Source: Staphylococcus marylandisciuri (GTDB lineage Bacteria > Bacillota > Bacilli > Staphylococcales > Staphylococcaceae). Taken from it: a stretch of DNA of 64,000 nt. A program made the translations under genes and the position numbers. Each line of letters opens with the position of its first letter. Position 1 is the first letter of the stretch. This document shows positions 1-9,600 of this stretch, one piece after another. The notes beneath the pieces were generated by a model. It did no database searches, was not told the origin of the DNA, and was given only the letters and a program-made list of their open reading frames with translations. The stretch is from NCBI RefSeq assembly GCF_025519785.1, contig NZ_JAOPKZ010000002.1, forward strand, positions 124,001 to 188,000, read 5' to 3'.

Positions 1-185
1 ATGACGTTTCGTTTCCTTCATTATTCAAAGAGACGACTGCCATTCTACGATACATACCGATACTTTTATAAAAATTTATTTCATAACATTGAGAATTGTC
101 TAACTATTTTAAATAAAATATGGTATGATATACATTATCTTCTCTGTTCGAATTGAATAGAATTAAATTATTAGGAGGTTTACTC

Positions 186-1619
186 ATGGGAGGGTTTACT
201 CAAAAGATCTTTAAAAAGGAAGATCCATCAGTCTATCAAGATAAAGATTCTCATCTTGAACGTACTTTAAGAGTACGGGATGTTATTGCTCTAGGTGTAG
301 GGACGATTGTGGGAACAGCTATCTTTACTTTGCCAGGTATTGTGGCTTATCAACACACTGGCCCAGCAGTAGTATTGTCATTTATTTGTGCAGCTATTGT
401 CGCAGGTCTTGTGTCCTTTACTTACGCTGAGATGTCTTCAGCCATGCCATTTGCAGGTTCCGCATACTCTTGGATCAACGTCATCTTCGGTGAGATTTTC
501 GGTTGGGTTGCCGGTTGGGCACTTCTAGCTGAATACTTTATAGCGACCGCTTTCGTTGCATCAGGTTTCTCAGCAAACTTACAAGGATTAATTTCACCAT
601 TAAATATCCACCTACCTAAGATGCTGACCACGACGATGGGGAAAGGTGGCATTATCGATATCATTGCTGCTCTAGTAATTATAGTGACAGCACTTGTCTT
701 AGCTTACGGTGTTTCAGAAGCAGCACGTGTTGAAAATGTACTCGTTATACTTAAAGTTTTTGCGGTATTACTGTTCATTGTTGTAGGTCTTACTGTGATT
801 CATCCAGAGAACTACGTACCATTTATCCCGGAATACGTTGAAGGTAAAAACGGTGCGTTTGGTGGATGGCAAGGTATTTATGCAGGTGTCTCTATGATCT
901 TCCTTGCGTATATCGGATTTGACTCTATAGCAGCCAACTCTGCCGAAGCGATCAATCCACAGAAAACGATGCCTAGAGGTATTATAGGCTCATTACTCAT
1001 TGCAGCGGTCCTGTTCGTTTCTGTATCTCTCGTCCTTGTAGGTATGTTCAAATATACCGAATACGGTAATACTGCTGAACCTGTAGGTTGGGCTTTACGT
1101 CAAAGTGGTTTCGGTATTGTTGCAGTTATCGTTCAAGGGATTTCAGTCATCGGTATGTTTACAGCGTTAATCGGTATGATGTTAGCTGGTTCACGTCTTG
1201 TTTATTCTTTCGGACGTGATGGCTTACTACCATCCTGGTTAGGTAGACTGAATCAAAAGCATTTACCGAACAATGCATTGTTATTCATTACAATTATCGC
1301 TGTACTTATCGGTTCAGTATTCCCGTTTGATTTCTTAGCACAGCTTATATCAGCAGGTACTCTAATTGCTTTCATGTTTGTTTCAGTAGGTGTATTTGCA
1401 CTGCGTCGACGTGAAGGTAAAGATATTCCAATGCCAAGTTTCAAAATGCCTTTCTACCCAGTCTTACCTGTACTTGCGTTAATAAGTACAATGGTCGTAT
1501 TCTGGGGACTTAGTTCAGAGGCTAAGTTATATACACTCGGTTGGTTTATACTTGGTTTAGTGATTTACTTAGTATATGGTGTACACAATTCGAAAAAGCA
1601 TAAGCAAGATCGATCTTAA
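186..1619 (+). CDS. APC-family amino acid permease
   Basis: This is an integral membrane amino acid/proton symporter or exchanger of the APC superfamily, about 477 residues with roughly 12 hydrophobic segments. The first segment carries the family signature around GVGTIVGTAIF, which forms the substrate-binding unwound helix in this family, and GFDSIAANSAEA in the middle is also typical. An upstream in-frame TTG at 153 is open, but a strong ribosome site (AGGAGGT, about 173-179) lies just before the ATG at 186, so I start there. A TATGAT hexamer at 124-129 could be its -10 box, but no convincing -35 was seen. The substrate cannot be read from sequence; cationic amino acid permeases are the nearest general class. 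Confidence 0.9.
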   Translation: MGGFTQKIFKKEDPSVYQDKDSHLERTLRVRDVIALGVGTIVGTAIFTLPGIVAYQHTGPAVVLSFICAAIVAGLVSFTYAEMSSAMPFAGSAYSWINVIFGEIFGWVAGWALLAEYFIATAFVASGFSANLQGLISPLNIHLPKMLTTTMGKGGIIDIIAALVIIVTALVLAYGVSEAARVENVLVILKVFAVLLFIVVGLTVIHPENYVPFIPEYVEGKNGAFGGWQGIYAGVSMIFLAYIGFDSIAANSAEAINPQKTMPRGIIGSLLIAAVLFVSVSLVLVGMFKYTEYGNTAEPVGWALRQSGFGIVAVIVQGISVIGMFTALIGMMLAGSRLVYSFGRDGLLPSWLGRLNQKHLPNNALLFITIIAVLIGSVFPFDFLAQLISAGTLIAFMFVSVGVFALRRREGKDIPMPSFKMPFYPVLPVLALISTMVVFWGLSSEAKLYTLGWFILGLVIYLVYGVHNSKKHKQDRS

Positions 1620-1785
1620 TACAACTAAGTGAGCCCTTAATTATGATAAGGATCAAAATAGTGAGAGGACAGACAGCACTAATCTAAGTGATTCAGTGTT
1701 GATGATGGGATAAAGACAACGATATCCATTAAATGTCTGTCTTGACTTCTACACTAGAGCTTTCACAATTTAATACAAAGCTAAA

Positions 1786-1839
1786 AGCCAGCACTTAGTC
1801 TCATACCTCAAGGGTAAATCCGACTAATCAGTGCTGGCT
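1786..1839. terminator. Hairpin of repeat family E (bidirectional terminator-like)
   Basis: The arms AGCCAGCAC and GTGCTGGCT enclose a second pairing TTAGTC/GACTAA, giving a long stem with a three-base bulge. It sits between the convergent ends of the permease and fhuD2. Two further copies lie at 23819-23870 and 43039-43105, so this is a repeat family, and the position suggests transcription termination on both strands. Confidence 0.6.
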
Positions 1840-1906
1840 TAAATATTTTATAAGCTTAATTGTAACTGTTTGAAACACCGCGGGATGATGCCCTAGTTTC
1901 TCTCAA

Positions 1907-2815
1907 CTACTTATGACCTAATAATTTGTTCTTTAGGTCTTTGCGTTCATACTCTAGTGAATATGGATCATTTAACCAGTAAATCCCTTCATCCACTTTA
2001 ATATTATGTCCTTTTTTTACCGCTTTAGTATTTTTCCAGAAGTCTTTATCTTCAAATGATAACTTACTATTTTGTGCTACCGGTGTAATGACATAATCGC
2101 CTGTCATATCTGGAATCTCTTCGTCTGAAATTTGAGCTAAATCATTCTTTTTAGTTTCTTGCTCAACTTTGGCTGGCATCTTCATTCCAAATGAATCATA
2201 GAGTACTTCGCTTCCATGTCCATACGTTTTACCTAAAGCATAAACTTTCTTATTAAAGTCTTTAATAATTGAAACTGTAGTATTGTCACCTAAGTGATCT
2301 TTAATCTCTTTACTATCGTTCTTCGTACGTTGCTCCCATTTATCTACCCACTGTTGTGCTTTATCTTCCTTACCTACCAATTTACCTAATTCTTTATGTT
2401 GTTCTTTATAATTATGTTTTTGATAATCATAACTCACAGTTGGGGCAATTTTATTTAGCTTTTTAAGATTTTTATCTGTATTATAAGTAACAATTAAATC
2501 TGGTTTTAATTTAGCTACGCTTTCTACTTTTTCAGGATTAACTTTCTTTACGTCTTTGAATTTTTTCTTCAACACTTTACTGTCATCAACTAAATTCGCC
2601 ACACCGACTATGTGAGTATCTAATTGCTTTAAACCACCTGCATATGTAGTACCAAGCACAACGACGCGTTTTGGATGCTTAGGAACCTTTATTTTTTTAC
2701 CGTCGTCTTGCTTATATGTCTTCATATCTTTTTTATCAGATTTATCGCTGTTACTCGTTCCACATGCTGATAGAACGAGTACGAGAATAATTAAGGGGAT
2801 GAGTAACTTTTTCAT
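1907..2815 (-). CDS. fhuD2: Ferric hydroxamate-binding lipoprotein FhuD2
   Basis: This is a substrate-binding lipoprotein of the Fec/FhuD class that captures ferric hydroxamate siderophores outside the membrane for an FhuBG permease, which is not in this window. The 302-residue protein has a lipoprotein signal (LVLSAC lipobox near residue 18), then the two-lobed periplasmic-binding fold. It resembles S. aureus FhuD2 through KPDLIVTYNTDK, GKLVGKEDK, the GSEVLYDSFGMKM segment, and the C-terminal YWLNDPYSLEYERKDLKNKL. The ribosome site AAGGAG sits properly before the ATG. It stands alone, and the promoter region upstream carries a Fur-like site. The urease-adjacent position also fits what I recall of S. 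aureus. Family assignment is secure; ligand range is inferred. Confidence 0.88.
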   Translation of the reverse strand: MKKLLIPLIILVLVLSACGTSNSDKSDKKDMKTYKQDDGKKIKVPKHPKRVVVLGTTYAGGLKQLDTHIVGVANLVDDSKVLKKKFKDVKKVNPEKVESVAKLKPDLIVTYNTDKNLKKLNKIAPTVSYDYQKHNYKEQHKELGKLVGKEDKAQQWVDKWEQRTKNDSKEIKDHLGDNTTVSIIKDFNKKVYALGKTYGHGSEVLYDSFGMKMPAKVEQETKKNDLAQISDEEIPDMTGDYVITPVAQNSKLSFEDKDFWKNTKAVKKGHNIKVDEGIYWLNDPYSLEYERKDLKNKLLGHK

Positions 2816-2853
2816 ATATATACTCCTTTTTCAATTAGTTTAGTTTATTTTCA

Positions 2854-2897
2854 ATTATACATCGTATAAAATATTATTCAAGATAATTGAGAATCTT
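2854..2897 (-). promoter_or_regulatory. fhuD2 promoter with Fur-like operator
   Basis: Read on the minus strand, TTGAAT (2881-2876), a 16-bp spacer and a perfect TATAAT (2859-2854) lie just upstream of fhuD2. Immediately upstream of the -35, GATAATTGAGAATC (2882-2895) resembles the Fur consensus built on GATAAT half-sites, with one extra base. An iron-repressed promoter is the natural reading. Confidence 0.55.
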
Positions 2898-2928
2898 TTT
2901 CAATAATTAAAGGAGATTATCGTTATAT

Positions 2929-3633
2929 TCAATAGTCGTAAACAGAAATTAATTCCTTAGTATACTCATGCCTGTCCTCATTAAATAATTCTTCTCGTCT
3001 AAAATGATCTACGATCACTCCTTCTTTCATGACGATAAAGCGATCAACCAGTTGTTGTAAAAAAGCTAAATCATGAGAAATAAGTATAATACTTTTATGA
3101 AACTGTTTAAAATAAGATTGAATTAATCTAACAATACGCTGTTCAGCTACAACATCCAAATGAGCAGTTATTTCATCACAGATCAATAAATCAGGAATAA
3201 ATACCATAGATCTAATGATATTCAGTCTCTGAAGTTGACCCCCACTCACCTGATCAGGCCTTTTACTAAATAAATCATGCGAAAGATTCATAATGCTCAT
3301 GAGTTCATCTAATCGCTCCCAGGTCTCCTCTCTATGCCCCTTAGCATGATATTTAATAGCCTCCTCAAAAGATGTTTGCAAACTCGTCTCGGGGTTGAAA
3401 CTTTGAGAGGCGTGTTGAAATACAGGTAGAATATTTCGAGTTTGAGACCGAACTGTACCGCCTTGGGGTTGCAACAAACCTAGGATGAGCTTACTCAACG
3501 TTGTCTTTCCTGAACCGCTTTCGCCTACTATACCGACCACTTCAGAAGTTCCGATATGCATTGAGATTTGACGCACTACGCTATTATCCTTGTAACTATA
3601 CGAAACATCATTAAGTTGAATCATTGGCATCAT
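2929..3633 (-). CDS. nikE: Nickel/oligopeptide-type ABC importer, ATP-binding subunit NikE
   Basis: This is the second of two cytoplasmic ATPases powering the Nik-type importer, 234 residues. Visible motifs are Walker A GESGSGKTT near residue 39, the ABC signature VSGGQLQRLN, Walker B LLICDEITAHLD and a switch histidine in ILISHD. It overlaps the 3' end of nikD and is last in the minus-strand cluster, ending just upstream of the fhuD2 promoter. The paired-ATPase, paired-permease layout is that of the peptide/nickel (PepT) class. The nickel assignment rests on the neighbouring urease and urea channel, so other metals or metal-chelate complexes remain possible. Confidence 0.75.
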   Translation of the reverse strand: MMPMIQLNDVSYSYKDNSVVRQISMHIGTSEVVGIVGESGSGKTTLSKLILGLLQPQGGTVRSQTRNILPVFQHASQSFNPETSLQTSFEEAIKYHAKGHREETWERLDELMSIMNLSHDLFSKRPDQVSGGQLQRLNIIRSMVFIPDLLICDEITAHLDVVAEQRIVRLIQSYFKQFHKSIILISHDLAFLQQLVDRFIVMKEGVIVDHFRREELFNEDRHEYTKELISVYDY

Positions 3634-4402
3634 CCTTTTTCAACTGACTGCGCATCTCAAATAAATAAGCACTATAGTCACTCAACTGACCTGCTTTGAT
3701 ATCATCTTGAGATAAATGTTCAACCATCGTACCATTCCTCATAACATGAACATAGTCACTATGCTGTGATGCATGAGTCAAATCGTGCGTGATTAGCAAT
3801 AATGTCTGTCCGTGTAATCGAGTTAAATAATCTAGCAAACGTATGAGCTTATATCCTGTTAACACATCTAAAGAGGCCAGTGGCTCATCAGCTATAATAA
3901 GTCTCGGGTTCAGCATGAGGACACTCGCTATTTGAACGCGTGCTAATTGACCACCAGAAAGTTCGAAACGATAGCGATCGATAATATCCGGAGAGAGTTC
4001 AACGCTCTCAACGGCTTGTGTGACAAATTGGCAAGCTTGACTTTTCCCTACATCATAATGTTGACGATAAATTGCTATAAGCTGTTTACTTAATTTAGTA
4101 TGAGAGTTAAAGCTATGCATATAATCTTGCGTAATCATCCCTATTTCATTACCTAATAATGAAGTGATGTCTGTTACCTTTTGTTGGTCAAAGCTATAAC
4201 TTAGATAATCGGCCTTTAAACCTGGCGGTAGCGCATGTATTAGTGACTGCGCGGTTAAGCTTTTGCCTGACCCACTTTCACCGATAAGTACGTGGCTCTG
4301 ACCTTCAGACAAAGTCAAATCTATGTGATGTAACAGCGACTGGCCTTGTGCAGTTGCTACTTCTAATCCTTTAATCTCTAACAACTTATTCACGATGACC
4401 AC
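3611..4402 (-). CDS. nikD: Nickel/oligopeptide-type ABC importer, ATP-binding subunit NikD
   Basis: This is the first ATPase of the importer, 263 residues: Walker [11 protein letters not shown] near residue 38, a Q-loop region ([11 protein letters not shown]), signature [12 protein letters not shown], Walker [13 protein letters not shown] and H-loop [10 protein letters not shown]. It overlaps nikC upstream and nikE downstream, which argues for translational coupling. The predicted start is GTG; a second in-frame GTG three codons later (4393) is better spaced from the GGAAG ribosome site. Nickel as substrate is inferred from context. Confidence 0.75.
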   Translation of the reverse strand: MVIVNKLLEIKGLEVATAQGQSLLHHIDLTLSEGQSHVLIGESGSGKSLTAQSLIHALPPGLKADYLSYSFDQQKVTDITSLLGNEIGMITQDYMHSFNSHTKLSKQLIAIYRQHYDVGKSQACQFVTQAVESVELSPDIIDRYRFELSGGQLARVQIASVLMLNPRLIIADEPLASLDVLTGYKLIRLLDYLTRLHGQTLLLITHDLTHASQHSDYVHVMRNGTMVEHLSQDDIKAGQLSDYSAYLFEMRSQLKKDDANDST

Positions 4403-5210
4403 TTCCTTTTTTTAAAAGGTTATCTCTCAAGGCATCTCCTACTAGATTGAATAGGATAATCGTCACGGTAATCATCGTAGCTGGAGCAATAAGTAATATA
4501 GGATGAGAGCTCATATAATTTCGTCCTGCATTAAGCATAGCGCCCCATTCCGGCGAAGGCGGTTGTGCACCTAATCCTAAGAAAGATAATGATGAAATAT
4601 ACAGTATAATCTTACCGAAATCCACAGTCATGATTACTATAATCGATGGTAGAGCCTTTTTAAGACAGTATCTCCAGATAATGAGGCGATGAGGTACAGA
4701 AAAAAACTTCGCCATTTGAACATAGGGTTTATCAACTTCGCTTAGAACGATTGAACGCGTTAAACGAGCGTAATTCATCCATTTTATCAATACGATAGCC
4801 ACTACAAGATTCCAAATACTAGGCTTAAAGAAGCTAGCTAACGCGATCATCACTATAAACTCAGGAATGCTTAGACCTGTATCTATGATGCGCATAATGA
4901 TAGTATCCATTCGTCCTCGAAGATAGCCTGAGACTAAACCAATGGGCACACCGATTATGACAGTAAGGGATAAAGTAAGTAAGGTCACGAGTAAGGTGTA
5001 TCGCGCTCCGATAATGATGCGAGCAAAGAGATCACGACCATAATCATCCGTACCTAACCAATGTGTTTCCGTAGGATTTAGCAAAGTTTGACTCAAATTC
5101 ACATTAAATGCTTGGTGTTTACTTACAACTAATTGAAGAACAAGTAAGAGTGAAACAAATATCAGACATGTGACATAAATAAGTCGTCGTTTTATATATG
5201 GTTTCATCAA
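4386..5210 (-). CDS. nikC: Nickel/oligopeptide-type ABC importer, permease NikC
   Basis: This is an inner-membrane permease of the DppC/OppC/NikC class, 274 residues. The N-terminal helix is followed by the typical [15 protein letters not shown] segment, about five more membrane segments, and a cytoplasmic EAA-like loop near [16 protein letters not shown], which is the hallmark of this subfamily. It overlaps nikB by four bases at its start and nikD at its end, so it belongs to the tightly packed minus-strand operon. Confidence 0.78.
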   Translation of the reverse strand: MMKPYIKRRLIYVTCLIFVSLLLVLQLVVSKHQAFNVNLSQTLLNPTETHWLGTDDYGRDLFARIIIGARYTLLVTLLTLSLTVIIGVPIGLVSGYLRGRMDTIIMRIIDTGLSIPEFIVMIALASFFKPSIWNLVVAIVLIKWMNYARLTRSIVLSEVDKPYVQMAKFFSVPHRLIIWRYCLKKALPSIIVIMTVDFGKIILYISSLSFLGLGAQPPSPEWGAMLNAGRNYMSSHPILLIAPATMITVTIILFNLVGDALRDNLLKKGSGHRE

Positions 5211-6190
5211 AGGTCACCGCCTTCGTGTCTGATTGTTTCATGCTCATCACTCTTCTTGATAGAGTAACGGCGTTCAGGATCTAGCCACAGAATAAACAAA
5301 TCGCTCAAAGTGTTTGCTAGCACCACAAAGCACCCAATCATGATAACAGCCCCTTGTACTACTGGATAATCTCGCGCGCGGATACTATCCACTAGAAAGC
5401 GACCTATACCCGGAATTCCAAATAAGTTCTCGATCACTACGGTGCCTCCGATCAGACTCCCTACCGACATACCAAGCATTGTAACCATTGGGATTAATGT
5501 AGGTTTTAACATATCTTTCATAATAATGTAGCGTTCACTCATTCCTCTATTTCGCGAAGCTCGGACTTCTTTAGATTGATAGAGAGTTACGAGGCTTGAG
5601 CGTATGAGTCTTACATAATAAGCACTCATCCCCATGCTCAATGCTATGATGGGCATGATATAGGAAGTTGGAGATGCTGAGTCAGAGGAGGACAACCAGT
5701 GTAATTGTTGATCAAATAAAAATATAAGTACTGTACCTATAAAAAATGAAGGGATACTGACTACAAATGATGACAACAGTCGAATTAAAGTATCAATTAC
5801 TGTTCCGTGATATTTAGCCGCTAACATACCGAGCGGAATAGTAACTATGCTGACAACAATCATCGTCCCTAGAGCAAGCGTTAAAGTAGGTGGTGCATAG
5901 TAAGTGAGCTCGTGTAACACCGGCTCTCCTGTTTGGTAGCTATTACCAAAGTTCAAGTGTATTATTTCCCCTAACCACTGCACATATTGTAACCATATCG
6001 GTTGATTTAGCCCTAGTTTCGATTTCGTTGCGTCAACTTGAGCTTGAGAAACATTAGCTTCATCTAAATGCAACACCTTGTCCACTGGATCACCTGGCGT
6101 GAGTTTCATAAGGATAAATGTGATAGTAGAAAGGACAAATAATACGATGATCATTTGTCCTATTCTAGAGAGTATTCTTTTCATTATCAT
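5207..6190 (-). CDS. nikB: Nickel/oligopeptide-type ABC importer, permease NikB
   Basis: This is a permease of the DppB/OppB/NikB class, 327 residues: the conserved N-terminal helix with PGDPVDKVL, then about five membrane helices, with the EAA-like loop around [19 protein letters not shown]. The C-terminal tail is charged and cytoplasmic. It overlaps nikA and nikC by four bases each. It pairs with NikC to form the membrane channel that receives metal from the binding lipoprotein NikA. Confidence 0.78.
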   Translation of the reverse strand: MIMKRILSRIGQMIIVLFVLSTITFILMKLTPGDPVDKVLHLDEANVSQAQVDATKSKLGLNQPIWLQYVQWLGEIIHLNFGNSYQTGEPVLHELTYYAPPTLTLALGTMIVVSIVTIPLGMLAAKYHGTVIDTLIRLLSSFVVSIPSFFIGTVLIFLFDQQLHWLSSSDSASPTSYIMPIIALSMGMSAYYVRLIRSSLVTLYQSKEVRASRNRGMSERYIIMKDMLKPTLIPMVTMLGMSVGSLIGGTVVIENLFGIPGIGRFLVDSIRARDYPVVQGAVIMIGCFVVLANTLSDLFILWLDPERRYSIKKSDEHETIRHEGGDL

Positions 6191-7668
6191 GATTTCTTGT
6201 CTACCTTATAATCAATCAAATAGATATCTTCTGGTGTTGCTTTAAGATGCTCAACTTTATCGTTCATACCTACTAGATTGTCATTATATGCTATATAACT
6301 GTTAGCATAATCTCGATTAGTAGCTTGAACGATTTGGTTAGAGATGTGGTGACGCGCTTTAACATCTACTGTCGTGTTAAGTTGTTGTATTAAACGTTCT
6401 ATCTTACCGTTGTGATAACTGCCTTTGTTGATTGCTCCATGAGGCATATAAGCTTGGTTAAAGAAGTAACCCGTATCGCCACGAGGAATAGTGCCAAAGC
6501 TATACATTGAAGCATCCCATTGATTTTTATTTTTTAAATAACCTTCAATATCATCTACATTGCGAATATCTAAGTCGATATTAGCCTTTTTCGCATCAGA
6601 TTGTAGCACTTGAGCTATCTTAGGCAATTCCGGCCGACCATTATAAGTAGCGACATTCAGCTTGAGTGGATGCTTAGCAGAATATCCCTCGTGGCTGAGT
6701 AATGCTTTCGCTTTGTTAATATCCTGTTGAGTGGGTTGACGAGCAGGTATGAAGTCTAAATTAGTATTAAACGGACCAGTTGCTTCTGTCGCATAACCTT
6801 GGTAGACGTGATGTGCAATGCTATTACGATTAATTACTTTATCGAGTGCTTCTCTAACTGGTTTAGTCATTTTAGTACTCGTGTGGTTGTACAGCAGCAG
6901 ACTAGTGCGGAAACCTGAAACAGTTGAGACTTTAGTTCTCGCATCATTCTTTAACGACTCGACGTTTTCGACAGGCACATCCGATATCACATCAGCTTTG
7001 CTCGACTTCAGATCTCTTGTCCGTGTGTCACCATCCTCTTGATAAGTAACGTTGACATGCGCCATTTTAGGTTTACCTTTCCAATAATCTTTAAAGCGAT
7101 CTGCATGAATAGATTGAGACTGATTGTACTGTTTAATTTGATATGGCCCAGTACCTACGGGGGTATTTTTCACATTACTAGCTGCATGAGTATCATAAAT
7201 TCCAGCAAATGGACTGGCTAGTTCCGACTTGAGTTCAGGATACGGGCGTTTAGTAGTAATATCTACATATTGACCATGCGCCTTGATATGATTGATAGGC
7301 AAGGAGCCTTTGACTAAGTCACTTTGTTTCAAACTTTGCTCTAAACTATCTTTTACAGCTTGTCCAGTAAGCTTTTTTCCATTTTGAAAATGAATATTCT
7401 TCTTTAATTTGAGCTTTAATTCTTTTGCGGAAGGTTGACTGTATGATTCTACCAATTCTTTCTTCACTGTACTTTGCGGCGTAGCTTTGAACAGCGACTC
7501 AACTGCCCCTATCTTTACTGGCACATCAGTGTCATACGGAGCTAATGAAGTAGTCTTTAGTGGCAGCTCAACACTGAGTGTACGCTTGCTATCTTGCTTA
7601 CTTGCTGAACCACACCCCGCTAATATCAACAGACATGAAGCTACAATGACTAAAAGCTTCTTCATCAT
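6187..7668 (-). CDS. nikA: Nickel-binding lipoprotein of SBP_bac_5 family (NikA/Opp5A-like)
   Basis: This is the extracytoplasmic solute-binding lipoprotein of the importer, 493 residues. It has a signal peptide with lipobox ILAGC near residue 19, then the family-5 fold with NTPVGTGPYQIKQY and KDYWKGKPK in the first half and the PVREALDKVINRNSIA segment in the second. It differs clearly from CntA, the staphylopine-metal receptor, and better suits the NikA/Opp5A class described in S. aureus. Two tandem ATG codons start the gene behind GAAGGA. It begins 98 bp after the urea channel on the same strand, so the two may be co-transcribed. Substrate assignment relies on context. Confidence 0.75.
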   Translation of the reverse strand: MMKKLLVIVASCLLILAGCGSASKQDSKRTLSVELPLKTTSLAPYDTDVPVKIGAVESLFKATPQSTVKKELVESYSQPSAKELKLKLKKNIHFQNGKKLTGQAVKDSLEQSLKQSDLVKGSLPINHIKAHGQYVDITTKRPYPELKSELASPFAGIYDTHAASNVKNTPVGTGPYQIKQYNQSQSIHADRFKDYWKGKPKMAHVNVTYQEDGDTRTRDLKSSKADVISDVPVENVESLKNDARTKVSTVSGFRTSLLLYNHTSTKMTKPVREALDKVINRNSIAHHVYQGYATEATGPFNTNLDFIPARQPTQQDINKAKALLSHEGYSAKHPLKLNVATYNGRPELPKIAQVLQSDAKKANIDLDIRNVDDIEGYLKNKNQWDASMYSFGTIPRGDTGYFFNQAYMPHGAINKGSYHNGKIERLIQQLNTTVDVKARHHISNQIVQATNRDYANSYIAYNDNLVGMNDKVEHLKATPEDIYLIDYKVDKKS

Positions 7669-7766
7669 TATTCCTTCTTTCTCTTATTTGTTCTCCATGT
7701 TTTTTAAAGCAGCTGAATTCATTAATACTAAACAATTAATCTTTATGCCTTTCGCTAAGTTTCCAC

Positions 7767-8654
7767 TTATAGACGTGAACCAGCAAATAACATAATCCAC
7801 GTTGCCACAATAAATGGCAAAGTAAACACCGGCACGCCAAATGGTGTAAGCAATGTGGTCAAACCTGCGTGCAGAATGATGGTGAGGATGACACCCATTA
7901 CTACAGCGATGAACCTATTTATGCGTGTTTTAAATGCAACACCTAAAGCAATAGCTGTTAAGACGATGTTATAACCGAAGAGCCCTTGGTTAACTTGATC
8001 ATGGTTTGCACCCATCAACATCACTACACTTATTCCTATGAGGTTAGCAAAGATAGCATATAAACCTGTCTTCCGTGATGCTATAAATATTCCAATAAGA
8101 ATGAGTCCACCTGACACGATACTTTTTAGCAAAAATATCTCACTGAACCCAGTTAAAAAAGCTAGTATGATATGTATCGGGTGATGAGAATACGTTATTT
8201 CTTGTACCTTATCCGGTAATATCGTGACATCTGCATTAATAAATTCGAACTGAAATGACATGAGTAACACTAACCAGCTCATAAACACGTAAGGCATCGT
8301 TAGCATGGGGACACTGAATGGCTTCAGAAATTCTCTAAAGGCTGATCCAATTGGCAGAGTAATGATTATAGCTATAAATATCACGACATAACTATACCAT
8401 TCATCACTTAAAAAGAGCGTTAGCGCAATAGCTGTAAGCACGGGATTAAATCCGGCTAACCCATCCTCTATCTCTCTAGCAGAATAATTGGTAGCGTCAG
8501 CTATGAACAGAGCGAGTATACTGGCAATGAGTGTCATCACTCCTACTTCTATCTTGCCGATAAAAAGGCCAACTAATATACATAGCCCCGTCCATTCATT
8601 GCGAATGAGGAGTACTTGCGAAATATTACGCAGAACGATACGCACGTTTAGCAA
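7767..8654 (-). CDS. Urea transporter (Yut/UT family)
   Basis: This is an integral membrane urea channel of the UT family, 295 residues, built as two homologous halves. Each half has a long hydrophobic stretch with the repeated pattern FNPVLTAIAL (near residue 69) and YNIVLTAIAL (near 229), and FSVPMLTMPYV versus FGVPVFTLPFI, which are the internal repeats expected of UT proteins. The start is TTG behind a strong AGGAAGGTG site; a GTG three codons later is possible. It is divergent from ureA and upstream of nikA, so urea entry, nickel entry and urease are grouped. Confidence 0.87.
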   Translation of the reverse strand: MLNVRIVLRNISQVLLIRNEWTGLCILVGLFIGKIEVGVMTLIASILALFIADATNYSAREIEDGLAGFNPVLTAIALTLFLSDEWYSYVVIFIAIIITLPIGSAFREFLKPFSVPMLTMPYVFMSWLVLLMSFQFEFINADVTILPDKVQEITYSHHPIHIILAFLTGFSEIFLLKSIVSGGLILIGIFIASRKTGLYAIFANLIGISVVMLMGANHDQVNQGLFGYNIVLTAIALGVAFKTRINRFIAVVMGVILTIILHAGLTTLLTPFGVPVFTLPFIVATWIMLFAGSRL

Positions 8655-8865
8655 ACCTTCACCTTCCTATTTCAGCTTCTAAAACAATGCTATTATATAA
8701 CGCTGCAAATATAAAGTAATACATATTTCATATTTTCACTATTAATATTATATGTAATATTTTAATAACGCGTATTTCTTGTTATTGATTTTTATTAATC
8801 TTAACATATTAATTAGACATCATTTTTATTTATAGATTATTCTTTTTGAGAAAGTAGGTAATGCT
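8655..8865. promoter_or_regulatory. Divergent urea transport/urease regulatory region
   Basis: This 211-bp AT-rich gap must hold the promoters for both the transport side (minus) and ureA (plus). On the plus strand TTGTTA (8779-8784), a 17-bp spacer and TAACAT (8802-8807) form a plausible promoter. At 8744-8761 there is an inverted repeat with perfect 7-bp arms (AATATTA/TAATATT around TATG), a possible operator shared by both directions. AT-rich palindromes also arise by chance. Confidence 0.35.
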
Positions 8866-9168
8866 GTGCATTTTACTCAACGTGAACAAGATAAACTGAT
8901 GCTCGTCATCGCTGCTGATGTAGCGCGCAGACGACAAGCCCGAGGCCTTAAGTTAAATTACCCAGAAGCAATGGCCATCATTAGCTACGAATTACTTGAA
9001 GGTGCTAGAGATGGTAAAAGCGTTGCAGAACTCATGAGTTATGGTAAACAAATATTAAGCGAAGACGATGTTATGGAGGGTGTCGCTGATATGTTAACTG
9101 AAATGGAAGTTGAAGCTACCTTCCCTGACGGCACGAAGTTAATCACAGTCCACCATCCCATCGTTTAA
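8866..9168 (+). CDS. ureA: Urease subunit gamma
   Basis: This is the small structural subunit of urease, 100 residues, the usual length for a stand-alone gamma subunit. The start is GTG, giving the conserved N-terminus [10 protein letters not shown]; the Shine-Dalgarno sequence is weak. Conserved blocks include [22 protein letters not shown] and the C-terminal [14 protein letters not shown]. It begins the urease operon, 12 bp before ureB. The holoenzyme hydrolyses urea to ammonia and carbamate in the cytoplasm. Confidence 0.97.
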   Translation: MHFTQREQDKLMLVIAADVARRRQARGLKLNYPEAMAIISYELLEGARDGKSVAELMSYGKQILSEDDVMEGVADMLTEMEVEATFPDGTKLITVHHPIV

Positions 9169-9180
9169 GGAGGTTACGAG

Positions 9181-9600
9181 ATGAAGCCTGGTGATATTAA
9201 AGTAAAAAATAGTGAAATAACCATTAATCAAGGTCATCACGAAACGCGTTTAACAGTTAAGAATTCAGGCGATCGTCCTGTACAAGTAGGTTCTCATTAT
9301 CATTTCTATGAAGCTAACCCCGCATTGCAGTTCGATAGAGATAAATCGTACGGTAAACATCTTGATATACCTGCTGGAGCAGCTGTACGCTTCGAACCTG
9401 GAGATGAGAAAGATGTTCAACTTATCGAATATGGAGGACAACGCAGAATTTACGGTTTCCACGGTGTTATAAACAGTGAAATTGATGAGTCTAGAGTAGT
9501 CAAACCTACAGATGATGATAATCAAGAGGATTCTAAAATTATCTCAGCTAAGAACGAAGGAACAGAAAATGCTAATAAAGAAAGCGGGTATAATCAATGA
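9181..9600 (+). CDS. ureB: Urease subunit beta
   Basis: This is the second structural urease subunit, 139 residues. The beta-sandwich core contains [20 protein letters not shown], with the RPVQVGSH block diagnostic for the family, and [16 protein letters not shown]. About 30 hydrophilic C-terminal residues extend beyond the core. It starts behind AAGGAGGT and its stop overlaps the ureC start by four bases, so translation is coupled. Confidence 0.97.
   Translation: MKPGDIKVKNSEITINQGHHETRLTVKNSGDRPVQVGSHYHFYEANPALQFDRDKSYGKHLDIPAGAAVRFEPGDEKDVQLIEYGGQRRIYGFHGVINSEIDESRVVKPTDDDNQEDSKIISAKNEGTENANKESGYNQ

Noticed and set aside
6187-7668. The nikA-like gene as cntA (staphylopine-metal receptor)
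   Set aside because: Sequence blocks differ from CntA, no cntKLM genes are nearby, and the urease context favours nickel.
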